Below, piece by piece: positions 1-6,481 of a stretch of 6,481 nt of DNA (within the stretch, counting starts at the first letter, position 1; every line of letters starts with the position of its first letter). The DNA is from Fidelibacterota bacterium UBA7303 (lineage in GTDB: Bacteria; Fidelibacterota; Marinisomatia; Marinisomatales; UBA1611). The notes under the pieces are model-generated. The model did no database searches, had not been told where the DNA came from, and was given only the letters and a program-made list of their open reading frames with translations. Position numbers and translations under genes: made by a program. The stretch spans positions 1-6,481 of the forward strand of contig DKQR01000186.1 in the NCBI GenBank assembly GCA_002471805.1. The letters run 5' to 3'.

Positions 1-2434
1 TAAACCAAGGTGCATGTGGATCGGGACCAGAAATCGAACGGCTGCGATTTGAGCCTTCAGCACACTCATCATTTTCGTAGATACAATGAACAGAATCTTC
101 GAAAGCATTCAAATCAAATTGGGCAAATGGCTGCCATCCTACTGCGATCCCATTATCATCAAAGATCTGCATGTCCGGAGAACCCCACGTGCCGCCATCA
201 TCAATACTCTTATAGATCTTATACCCTTCAAAATCAGCGTAACCGGTTACAATATCCGTTGATGTTTCACCAGCATCGTCCCAGTATAAAGTTACCTTGC
301 CATGGTCTGCCACAGCGTGCGCTTCCGGTCTTGTTGGCGGTGTGTAACCCTGGTAATGAGAATTATACATAATCTGGGCAAACTTGGCGTTGCTGATTAG
401 ATCTTGCTTATTCTGACCAAAAATAATGCAAAACGAAAAGGGCACTTCTTCACCGACCGCCAAATCGAAAGGCCCACAACTCATAATGAACACACAATCC
501 AACCCGCCATCGAATGCATCTTCATCTTCTAATCCTTCCAAAGAATCAAAGTGCGGATTCAACTCTGATCCCAGATCAGTATCCGGGTTAGGTGTGTGGA
601 AATGCCAGGCGTGCTCTGATTCTAATACATTGGTCGTATCGCCAACCATAAGCTTATACATTATCTCTTCTTTATTCTTGGCCTGTGGGCATCCTTGGTT
701 GCCGGCAAAACAGCTGCCGTTCCCTTCCCTGGTTACCACTCCTGGACGATTGTACCAGTCAAACCAGTGCCAATCGGTCATTTTCAGGTCTTCCCCGGGA
801 AACCTATCTGGAAAGCCGTCCAGATCAAGATCGATCTCTCGTGTTGCTTTCGGAGTATCAAGTAATTGAGTAGCGACAATACCAAGATCTGTTGCTCCAT
901 TGCTGTTACCGTCATAATCATAGATCATGGCCATACTTACGATTAATGATTCACCGCCGATCTCAAATCGCTCATCATAATATTCCATATAGTCATCTTC
1001 ATTGGTATGCACACCAAAATTTCCATAGATGTCGGAACTGGCAGCATCGGCATCCATATAGAATCCAAGCGTTAAACCTTGATAATCAAATCCTTTTCCT
1101 CGCTTGAGCTTGGTTCCGTCAGGCATGATCAATCCATCGTGGAATTCTCCATCCTCATCGGTCCAGTCACCGCTCTCATTGCGGATGCGAACTGTAACAA
1201 ACATGATATCTTCAGCATATGATACACCGTAAGAATGGCCCTCTGCTTTGACCTTCAGTCCCATGGGATATCCTGATACTTCATATTCATCATTGGTATT
1301 GACCGTATTTCCACGATGTGCCCAGCGGTCATCGAATTCAATATATACATCAGTATCAGAGATAAATCGCCCTGTAACCTCTTGCCAACAATCAGGGTCT
1401 TTACGGGTTCCGGTACATCCTGGGAGATCTTCCACATATTCTTCTGCCCACCAACCTGGCCAAAATTTTTCCATCTCCCCGGTTTCGATATTTAGTTTTT
1501 CAGGCCAGGTTTGTGAATAATTACTGTGAGCCAAAAGCGGATAGGTATCGCCGGCATCTGAAAAATGGGTATCCCCAAAAATATCTCCAGCGGATACTTC
1601 AGTATTATGTGTATTGGTTCGTGCTTTAGTTGTGGCCTGCCAGTCAGTATTTGATCGACCACCGATCCGAGTAAACCATGATTCTGCTACGTTTGCGCCA
1701 TAATAATCCAATATGTCATCATTGGTCCATTCTTCTTTATCATCACCATATTCATAAATATCAAAATCGTCAGCTCTTTCTTTTAAGGCTGGCCGCAAAG
1801 CCCATTTATAAATAAGCCCCATACGTGAACCGGAATTATTTGGATCTGACGTTCCCAATGCACTGATAAAAATTCGTTCATTTGTTTCATCGATCCCCCA
1901 TTGATAATGATCCGTTATCAAATTGGGTGACAGAACTTTTGATACACTGTCCGGTCGCCAAATACCATTATCATCTTCAGCTTCAAACAGAACACTGACA
2001 AATAAAGTATCCCCATCATCATACCAACCATCGTATGCATCTGTTGAGACCCATGTTTGTCGTATGATTTCTGTTCCTTCCATGGTGGTTTCATAAATGG
2101 TCCAATTAAAATCAGATGTATATTTTTGCCCCGGGACACCTGCCAGGAACGCAACGTTCGGCAAATATGTATAATCACCCCATAGACCGGCAGGATGGTT
2201 ATCCCAATCGATAAAACCACCATAATTGCTGATGGCATTTTTCACTTTACCCTGGAGCAGATACCCTTTTGCACGATCATTCAATGGATTGGTAGGAAAT
2301 GGATAGTCTCCGATCTTTTCCACGGTTCCAGGAACAGACCGTTTAGGAAGAGGATGTTGATTTTGCTTATCTATTTTGTCTTCTTTGGGGAAAAGAAAAT
2401 TGGACAAGACCAATATAATAATAATTTTTCGCAT
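1..2434 (-). CDS. Large exported beta-rich protein with FN3-like domain, 5' part only; likely receptor partner
   Basis: The frame opens with ATG at 2434 and has no stop down to the window edge: 811 residues are visible and the C-terminus is missing. Residues 1-15 (MRKIIIILVLSNFLF) look like a short signal peptide without a clear AxA site or lipobox Cys. Residues 60-110 hold a Gly/Trp/Tyr-rich segment (NYGGFIDWDNHPAGLWGDY) that I recall from hypothetical proteins of Marinimicrobia-like genomes. The middle is beta-rich, with Trp clusters (FWPGWWAEEY at 324-333, DWHWFDWYN at 554-562). Close cysteine pairs at 340/349, 575/582, 647/653 and 784/791 suggest disulfide loops in an exported protein. 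DLDLDGFPDRF (535-545) is thrombospondin type 3-like. Residues 653-690 (GPFDLAVGEEVPFSF, then FGQN and NAKFAQ) match a segment common ahead of FN3 domains in secreted proteins of Bacteroidetes-related phyla. An FN3-like domain follows at about 698-780 (PTRPEAHAVADHGKVTLYWD, FEGYKIYKS). A type IX sorting domain could follow outside the window, but this cannot be seen. The gene is coupled to the receptor by TAATG. The exact role is unknown; a surface ligand-binding partner is inferred. Confidence 0.9.
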   Translation of the reverse strand, partial: MRKIIIILVLSNFLFPKEDKIDKQNQHPLPKRSVPGTVEKIGDYPFPTNPLNDRAKGYLLQGKVKNAISNYGGFIDWDNHPAGLWGDYTYLPNVAFLAGVPGQKYTSDFNWTIYETTMEGTEIIRQTWVSTDAYDGWYDDGDTLFVSVLFEAEDDNGIWRPDSVSKVLSPNLITDHYQWGIDETNERIFISALGTSDPNNSGSRMGLIYKWALRPALKERADDFDIYEYGDDKEEWTNDDILDYYGANVAESWFTRIGGRSNTDWQATTKARTNTHNTEVSAGDIFGDTHFSDAGDTYPLLAHSNYSQTWPEKLNIETGEMEKFWPGWWAEEYVEDLPGCTGTRKDPDCWQEVTGRFISDTDVYIEFDDRWAHRGNTVNTNDEYEVSGYPMGLKVKAEGHSYGVSYAEDIMFVTVRIRNESGDWTDEDGEFHDGLIMPDGTKLKRGKGFDYQGLTLGFYMDADAASSDIYGNFGVHTNEDDYMEYYDERFEIGGESLIVSMAMIYDYDGNSNGATDLGIVATQLLDTPKATREIDLDLDGFPDRFPGEDLKMTDWHWFDWYNRPGVVTREGNGSCFAGNQGCPQAKNKEEIMYKLMVGDTTNVLESEHAWHFHTPNPDTDLGSELNPHFDSLEGLEDEDAFDGGLDCVFIMSCGPFDLAVGEEVPFSFCIIFGQNKQDLISNAKFAQIMYNSHYQGYTPPTRPEAHAVADHGKVTLYWDDAGETSTDIVTGYADFEGYKIYKSIDDGGTWGSPDMQIFDDNGIAVGWQPFAQFDLNAFEDSVHCIYENDECAEGSNRSRSISGPDPHAPWF
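95..343 (-). other. Fibronectin type III-like domain in the exported partner
   Basis: Residues 698-780 of the large exported protein start after a Pro-rich linker (TPPTRPEA). They show the B-strand pattern HGKVTLYWDD with its conserved Trp, then FEGYKIYKSIDDGG, the usual 'Y-x-I-Y-R/K-S' C-strand region of FN3 domains. Such domains are spacers or adhesion modules. The end is uncertain because the later strands are weakly conserved. Confidence 0.55.
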
Positions 2435-2436
2435 TA
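2432..2436 (-). other. TAATG stop/start overlap, likely termination-reinitiation
   Basis: On the minus strand the receptor stop TAA shares its last base with the ATG of the next gene. The only purine-rich stretch nearby is GAGG at 2452-2449, about 14 bases before the ATG, which is too far for a normal ribosome binding site. Reinitiation by ribosomes finishing the receptor is therefore the simpler explanation, and it would tie the two protein levels together. Confidence 0.7.
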
Positions 2437-5400
2437 TCTGAAATCGATCCTCATATAAAAATTGATCTGCCGTGGGCTGTAATACTTCCATGGCTGGTCA
2501 TAGTAAGAACTGGGTTTATCGTGCTGTTCTGATGGTAGGCCTACTGTATCTGTATAATAAGTGCCGGGATCAGATGCCACACCTGTGAGAGGATAAATGT
2601 CCAGGTCATTCTTTAAATTGAATACATTATATATATTCATACCCATATTCACCTTGAGTCCGTAATACTCGAATGCTTTCGTAAATAATAGATTCACATT
2701 CTTGTATGAAGGCTGCCGTTCTGAATAAAGATTCTTTGTATCTATCTGTGGATCACGCCCATTAAAGATCATAGGTGTGTACGGAGGACCTGATTCATAA
2801 AATGCGGTCATTCCAGCATTGATACCATAAGGCAATTTCGTATAAACCGATAATGTCAGATCATGGGGACGGTCATAAGGCATTCGATATTCTTGCGATG
2901 GCGCATCTACGTAAACACCTGTGGCTGATGCCCAGTCATATGCGCTGTTTCCTTTGGCAATGGAATATGTATACTGAAGCATGGTATTGAATCGAGTTCC
3001 ACGATTCTTTAATGTGAATTCTATCCCACGAGCGCTGCCATAGTCACCATTGGAAAAAACCTGGTATTCATACACACCGGAACGATTCGTTCGAGCAAAC
3101 AGATTTTGAGACATTTTTTTATTGTATGCACCCAGGGTAAATGCCCACGCACGATTGAATTGAACATTAAATGCAAATGAATAGGATTCGGTACGGGAAG
3201 CGGTCATAGATGCATTCCCCACTGTAGCTCCGGATGAAGACTCAAATAATTCTTCAGGGTCCTCCTGCATGTTGGTACGTAAGAATACATTTTGATACAC
3301 AGGTGTTTGATAATAAATACCATAATTGAATGTAAAGGTCGCCTGATCTGTGATCACATGACTGATCCCCAAACGCGGACTGATCTGATATGACCAATCT
3401 GTATCAGTGAATAGAACCTTTTGATTGGCAAGTCCAGATAATGAACTCACATCTTCTAATCCACGATCCCAAACACCATTATCATTATTATCCGAATAGA
3501 ACCAGGGCTGTCCCGGTGAAAAGCTACCATTTGTATCTGCCCAGACCTGTGTATTGTAATTTACAGCATCGACACGCACACCGGCATTCACTACCATCCA
3601 TGGTACTTCAAAAATATTTTGAACGTAAACTGATATTTCTTCTGGCTCGCGGAAGTTATCCCACTTGCCATTCCCATTGGCATCAGCATAAGGCTCACCA
3701 GGATCATACCTGTTGTTTCCTTCTCCAATATCTGGTTCTTCATAACCATCATCTGTTGGCAATAAGGAGTCCGGTCCTGTATCTTGCCAAAATTCTGCAA
3801 ACGTTTGAAGAAAAGCACCTTCACCTAACCATGGTGATGACACTTCATAAAAATTTAATTTGTGAGATTTATAATCAAATCCTGACCTAATCTTGAGAGC
3901 ATCGGTCAACTGGGATGTGAGGTCGATCCTGATCTCATTTGTCTCAGCCCGAGAAGTATTATAATTATAACTGTGACCGCCAAAAATACGTCCTTCGCTC
4001 CAGGTATACCCTGATCGTGTGGGCATATAATAAAAGGGGTCACTTTCCCAGCCTGAATATGTATATCCAAAAAATCCTTCATCAACAGGAATTTGAGGAT
4101 TAGCCTGTGGATGAAATGAAGGGTGCATATCGATCTGGCTTTGTAGAAATCGATAATCAACAAATGGAGATGGATCTTCATACATTTCCGGCTCTAACCA
4201 GTAACTCCCATCACGATAATACAGGGACATGATCTGTTCCGGTCCATCCCATTCACCATCTGTATACCCCGTTCCTTCTCGATCTACCCATGGCTCACCA
4301 CTATCCCAGATACCGTTTCCATTCAAATCTGTAAAATCTTCTGCTGTCTCCCAATTATACAGACCCGGTTCAGCTCCCACGTACCATCCGCTGCGGGGAT
4401 CCACCATGGTATAAAACAAGGTATCTCCATTTTCAGAAATGGAGTGTGGAACCATATCCGGATTATACGGATCAGAAGAATCACGATAAGGCCCTGCCTC
4501 ATGACGCCATTCAAACCAGTCCGGTCGATCGTCATCATCACTATCGTGCCAACGAACCCCTAAAAATCTATCTTGGACAAACTGTGTTGCACGAACTGTG
4601 AAAAATGTCCTTGAGGTCACCGATTGATTGTACTCCAAATAATATCGATACGTATCCTGGAATAGTTCGGTTTGACCATCGTTCCAAAACATGAAACTGG
4701 GACTGAAAATCTTTTGGTGGTTTTCCACTTGCCAATAGGAAGCATTGACACGGATCTTATTATTGGGTTTATAAGTGAGTTTTCCAAAAACATCCCACGT
4801 TTTCTTGAAACCGAATCCTCTGTAACCACTGACCAGGTCCCATGGCTGTACCAAATTCTCCCTATTCTGATTCAGTACGGTCATATATTCCTGGTAATTG
4901 GAACCGTCGCTTTCAAGAGTTGGAGGAGATTGATATACCTTATCATCAAATTCATAAACTCGAGAAGTTGCATTATTGGTATACTGGCCAGACATCCAAA
5001 ATGTTAGTTTTCCACCGGTTCCAAATATGGGACCGCCTAAGCCTAGAGATACATCATCATAACCTCTCAAGTCATCGTATTCTGAACCCAGAGCTGCACC
5101 GACACTGCTGGTCTCATACCGAAAACCATATTGAAATTTGTCACGACCTGATTTTGTATGTACGTTTGAAACAGCGGACATTGCATCACCATATTCCGCA
5201 TTAAATCCACCTTGTTGCCAGTCCAGTTCACGGATGGCCATTAAGTTGATCCGAGTTCCATTACCAATGACATTATAGATTGGATTTCTCAAATACATTC
5301 CATCCATCATATAAGCGATCTCACCGGAACGCCCACCTTGAACGTGAAGTTCTTCCAATCCTTTTTCTTCATAATCCGGAATTCCATGAGTTCGGCTTTC

Positions 5401-5868
5401 TACTTTAACAACACCTGACTGGAGAGTATACACCTCATTCAGATCGCGAATTGGTAGCGATTCAATAGTTTCACTTGACACCGTGACCTTACGAGATGTT
5501 TGACCTTTTTCCACCAATGGCTTTTCGCCATAGACTTCTACTTCTTCACCTTCGATCGTTTCTACTTCCATAGTAAAGTTTAGCCAAGTGGTCTGGTCCA
5601 TCATGACATTGACCTCTTTCATGGTGATGGTCTTATAGCCGATCATCATGACCTTCACATCGTAGCTTCCCACCGGAAGGTTCAAAATAATATAATTTCC
5701 ATTTACATCTGCGATGGCTCCCATGCCCAAATCAGGAACAAAAATTTGTGCTCCCGGCATAGACATTCCTTCTGAATCTTTCACCTCACCACGTATGGTA
5801 CCGTCAGTACCGGCGACGGCGACTCCAAGGAGCAATAATAATGGAAGAATGTGTTTGATCAATTTCAA
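2434..5868 (-). CDS. TonB-dependent outer-membrane receptor with N-terminal carboxypeptidase-regulatory-like domain
   Basis: This is a complete 1144-residue protein that should import (or help move) a large ligand across the outer membrane using TonB/ExbBD energy. Residues 1-20 form a signal peptide: Lys2/Lys5, a Leu-rich core, and an AVAG cleavage region. Residues 23-107 match a carboxypeptidase-regulatory-like (CarboxypepD_reg) beta domain (TIRGEVKDSEG..MPGAQIFV, GNYIILNLPVGSYDVKV). EEVEVYGEKP (108-117) may hold the TonB box. The plug runs from about 117 to 242 and has GGRSGEIAYMMDGMYLRNP (178-196) and GGFNAEYGDAMSAVSN (220-235), both typical of this class. The rest is barrel, ending in NFYMRIDFR, so the usual terminal Phe is one residue from the end. 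Loops at about 440-630 and 700-810 are very large, rich in Trp/Tyr, and carry acidic Asp/Asn/Gly repeats. I saw no cysteine anywhere in the protein. The start is TTG: no ATG fits, the upstream frame closes at a TGA, and TTG gives a good signal peptide. The length suits SusC/RagA-like receptors, but no SusD gene is adjacent. The ligand is unknown. Confidence 0.95.
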   Translation of the reverse strand: MKLIKHILPLLLLLGVAVAGTDGTIRGEVKDSEGMSMPGAQIFVPDLGMGAIADVNGNYIILNLPVGSYDVKVMMIGYKTITMKEVNVMMDQTTWLNFTMEVETIEGEEVEVYGEKPLVEKGQTSRKVTVSSETIESLPIRDLNEVYTLQSGVVKVESRTHGIPDYEEKGLEELHVQGGRSGEIAYMMDGMYLRNPIYNVIGNGTRINLMAIRELDWQQGGFNAEYGDAMSAVSNVHTKSGRDKFQYGFRYETSSVGAALGSEYDDLRGYDDVSLGLGGPIFGTGGKLTFWMSGQYTNNATSRVYEFDDKVYQSPPTLESDGSNYQEYMTVLNQNRENLVQPWDLVSGYRGFGFKKTWDVFGKLTYKPNNKIRVNASYWQVENHQKIFSPSFMFWNDGQTELFQDTYRYYLEYNQSVTSRTFFTVRATQFVQDRFLGVRWHDSDDDDRPDWFEWRHEAGPYRDSSDPYNPDMVPHSISENGDTLFYTMVDPRSGWYVGAEPGLYNWETAEDFTDLNGNGIWDSGEPWVDREGTGYTDGEWDGPEQIMSLYYRDGSYWLEPEMYEDPSPFVDYRFLQSQIDMHPSFHPQANPQIPVDEGFFGYTYSGWESDPFYYMPTRSGYTWSEGRIFGGHSYNYNTSRAETNEIRIDLTSQLTDALKIRSGFDYKSHKLNFYEVSSPWLGEGAFLQTFAEFWQDTGPDSLLPTDDGYEEPDIGEGNNRYDPGEPYADANGNGKWDNFREPEEISVYVQNIFEVPWMVVNAGVRVDAVNYNTQVWADTNGSFSPGQPWFYSDNNDNGVWDRGLEDVSSLSGLANQKVLFTDTDWSYQISPRLGISHVITDQATFTFNYGIYYQTPVYQNVFLRTNMQEDPEELFESSSGATVGNASMTASRTESYSFAFNVQFNRAWAFTLGAYNKKMSQNLFARTNRSGVYEYQVFSNGDYGSARGIEFTLKNRGTRFNTMLQYTYSIAKGNSAYDWASATGVYVDAPSQEYRMPYDRPHDLTLSVYTKLPYGINAGMTAFYESGPPYTPMIFNGRDPQIDTKNLYSERQPSYKNVNLLFTKAFEYYGLKVNMGMNIYNVFNLKNDLDIYPLTGVASDPGTYYTDTVGLPSEQHDKPSSYYDQPWKYYSPRQINFYMRIDFR
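3466..4329 (-). repeat. Three diverged Asp/Asn/Gly (Ca2+-site-like) protein repeats in receptor loops
   Basis: Three copies of a D-x-N-x-N-G-x-W-D motif lie inside the receptor: DLNGNGIWD at residues 514-522 (followed by SGEPWVDREGTG), DANGNGKWD at 729-737 (preceded by DPGEPYA) and DNNDNGVWD at 793-801 (preceded by PGQPWFYS). The G-[EQ]-P-[WY] element recurs with each copy. Regularly spaced Asp/Asn with a central Gly is what EF-hand-like, dockerin and thrombospondin type 3 calcium loops look like. Calcium binding is inferred and not shown. The copies are far apart and are protein-level repeats, not a DNA tandem array. Confidence 0.6.
4507..4545 (-). other. Thrombospondin type 3-like acidic motif in receptor loop
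   Basis: Receptor residues 442-454 read DSDDDDRPDWFEW. This fits D-x-D-x-D-G-x-P-D-x-x-E of thrombospondin type 3 repeats, except that Asp replaces the Gly. It is a single copy, so the assignment is tentative. It lies in the first of the two very large loop regions, about 70 residues before the first Asp-x-Asn-Gly-Asn-Gly repeat. Confidence 0.4.
5865..5868 (-). other. TTGA stop/start overlap, likely translational coupling
   Basis: On the minus strand the four bases TTGA hold both the TTG start of the receptor and the TGA stop of the gene before it. This is the ATGA type of overlap with TTG in place of ATG. It leaves no room for a promoter or terminator and implies one transcript and ribosome hand-over. 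Confidence 0.75.
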
Positions 5869-6481
5869 GGGAGTTCCACCCGTTGCAAACCAGAGGTACG
5901 TGTGATTTTGAATGGGTCACTTAATTCCGGAATAGATTGAAGTTCATTCAGTTTGACGTTATGGGCTCTTTTCATCAAATTCGATAATTGTGAGCCTCCA
6001 CTTGATGTAGCAGAATAATTTCCCAGTTCCCATCTGGAAATTCCCACCCATTGTTGACTTAAAGATGTTGGATATTCATTCCATCTTATCTCCAATTCAT
6101 CTTTTACAATGCCATATCCCTCTACAAGCCATGTAACATTTCTCTCACCAAATTCCACATCTGTGCCGATCATAACTTCCGTCAAAATATTGGTCACTTT
6201 GAAAGCATCTACAAAAGTAGTATCGGCACCGGGACAATCTGAAAAATCATCGGCAACCCACAGCGCATTCGCGTAACATTCCACATCACCATCATCATTG
6301 ATGAATCCTCTTACGCTCTTGGCTGGGACCGACACATCTTCCACGTCTACTTTAAAAGATCTCTCTACACGATAAATGGCGACAGATGTTGTATCATAAT
6401 ATGATATTTCAACTTCTTCACCTTCACGGAGCAGGCCATTAGCAGTATAATAGACAACTTGGTCCTCAAATTGATTCTTGA
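5865..6481 (-). CDS. Uncharacterised probably exported beta-rich protein, 3' part only
   Basis: The frame is open from the right edge of the window to a TGA at 5867-5865, giving 204 visible C-terminal residues; the start lies beyond base 6481. An internal GTG at 6344 could be mistaken for the start, but the frame continues upstream with protein-like sequence (YYTANGLLREGEEVEISYYD), so I treat it as internal. The protein is rich in alternating polar and hydrophobic strands. It contains a VPAKSVRGF segment (visible residues 51-59) and later WLVEGYGIVKDELEIRW (117-133). This spacing resembles the 'VpaGtF ... yapGvGlVk' pattern of TapB/DUF3108-like periplasmic or surface proteins; that link is recalled and weak. 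Two cysteines (visible residues 68 and 82) could form a disulfide, which suits export. The tail (140-204) is Ser/Asn/Leu-rich and matches nothing I recognise. The stop overlaps the start of the receptor gene, so the two are probably co-transcribed and translationally coupled. The function is unknown. Confidence 0.85.
   Translation of the reverse strand, partial: KNQFEDQVVYYTANGLLREGEEVEISYYDTTSVAIYRVERSFKVDVEDVSVPAKSVRGFINDDGDVECYANALWVADDFSDCPGADTTFVDAFKVTNILTEVMIGTDVEFGERNVTWLVEGYGIVKDELEIRWNEYPTSLSQQWVGISRWELGNYSATSSGGSQLSNLMKRAHNVKLNELQSIPELSDPFKITRTSGLQRVELP
5875..5881 (-). promoter_or_regulatory. Possible ribosome binding site for the receptor gene
   Basis: On the minus strand GGGTGGA lies six bases before the TTG start at 5868, inside the end of the upstream gene. 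It is only a partial match to GGAGG. The spacing is right, and it supports TTG at 5868 over the second in-frame TTG two codons later. Confidence 0.35.

Noticed and set aside
10..872. Plus-strand open frames opposite the large exported protein
   Set aside because: They are antisense to a continuous 811-codon frame, overlap each other in different frames, and read as His/Ser/Pro/Arg-rich sequence without domains.
1918..2238. 106-codon minus-strand open frame in another frame of the partner gene
   Set aside because: It overlaps the partner's true frame, which runs unbroken through this region with strong protein-like sequence.
2434..2460. A terminator or promoter between receptor and partner
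   Set aside because: The genes overlap by one base, and no hairpin followed by a T-run or -35/-10 pair stands out.
3441..3890. 149-codon plus-strand open frame opposite the receptor
   Set aside because: It is antisense to well-conserved receptor sequence, is His-rich and low in complexity, and has no recognisable motif.
5860..5862. Second in-frame TTG (codon 3) as the receptor start
   Set aside because: It would remove one of the two lysines before the hydrophobic core and sit further from the only plausible ribosome binding site. It cannot be fully excluded, but the protein would barely change.
2434..5868. Naming the receptor as a siderophore, cobalamin or SusC transporter
   Set aside because: No diagnostic residues, neighbouring enzymes, riboswitch or regulator in the window point to a ligand.
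5865..6344. GTG at 6344 as the start of the upstream gene
   Set aside because: The same frame stays open to the window edge with similar strand-rich sequence, there is no signal peptide after the GTG, and a start inside a beta strand is unlikely.

Overview
The window shows three genes, all on the minus strand and packed head to tail. They read from right to left: the 3' part of a gene that enters from beyond base 6481, then a complete TonB-dependent outer-membrane receptor (5868 to 2434), then the first 811 codons of a large exported protein that leaves the window at base 1. The junctions overlap: TTGA (stop TGA, start TTG) between the first two genes and TAATG (stop TAA, start ATG) between the last two. 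There is no intergenic DNA, so this is almost certainly the interior of one operon whose promoter and terminator both lie outside the window. I see no RNA gene, CRISPR array, insertion sequence, attachment site or origin.

The organism is a diderm bacterium, because a 1144-residue TonB-dependent receptor needs an outer membrane. The receptor has a carboxypeptidase-regulatory-like domain ahead of the plug. Its loops carry acidic Asp-x-Asn-Gly-Asn-Gly-x-Trp-Asp repeats, and the partner is a long exported beta/FN3-type protein with a conserved GPFDLAVGE...FGQN...NAKFAQ segment. This combination fits the Bacteroidetes/Fibrobacteres-Chlorobi side of the tree, and especially Marinimicrobia (SAR406) or Calditrichaeota-like lineages. 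That placement rests on remembered family features, not on a search. The DNA is moderately AT-rich throughout and I saw no obvious compositional break.

Layout: 5865-6481 is the C-terminal 204 residues of an uncharacterised, probably exported beta-rich protein with one cysteine pair. 2434-5868 is the receptor: signal peptide, regulatory-like domain, plug, then a barrel with very large aromatic and acidic loops. 1-2434 is the large exported partner: signal peptide, a Trp/Tyr-rich beta region with several close cysteine pairs, and an FN3-like domain close to the window edge.

The most interesting reading is that receptor and partner work as a pair at the cell surface, in the manner of SusC and SusD, although the partner shows no SusD-like sequence. 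Both proteins carry similar acidic, Ca2+-site-like motifs. The substrate cannot be told from the sequence.
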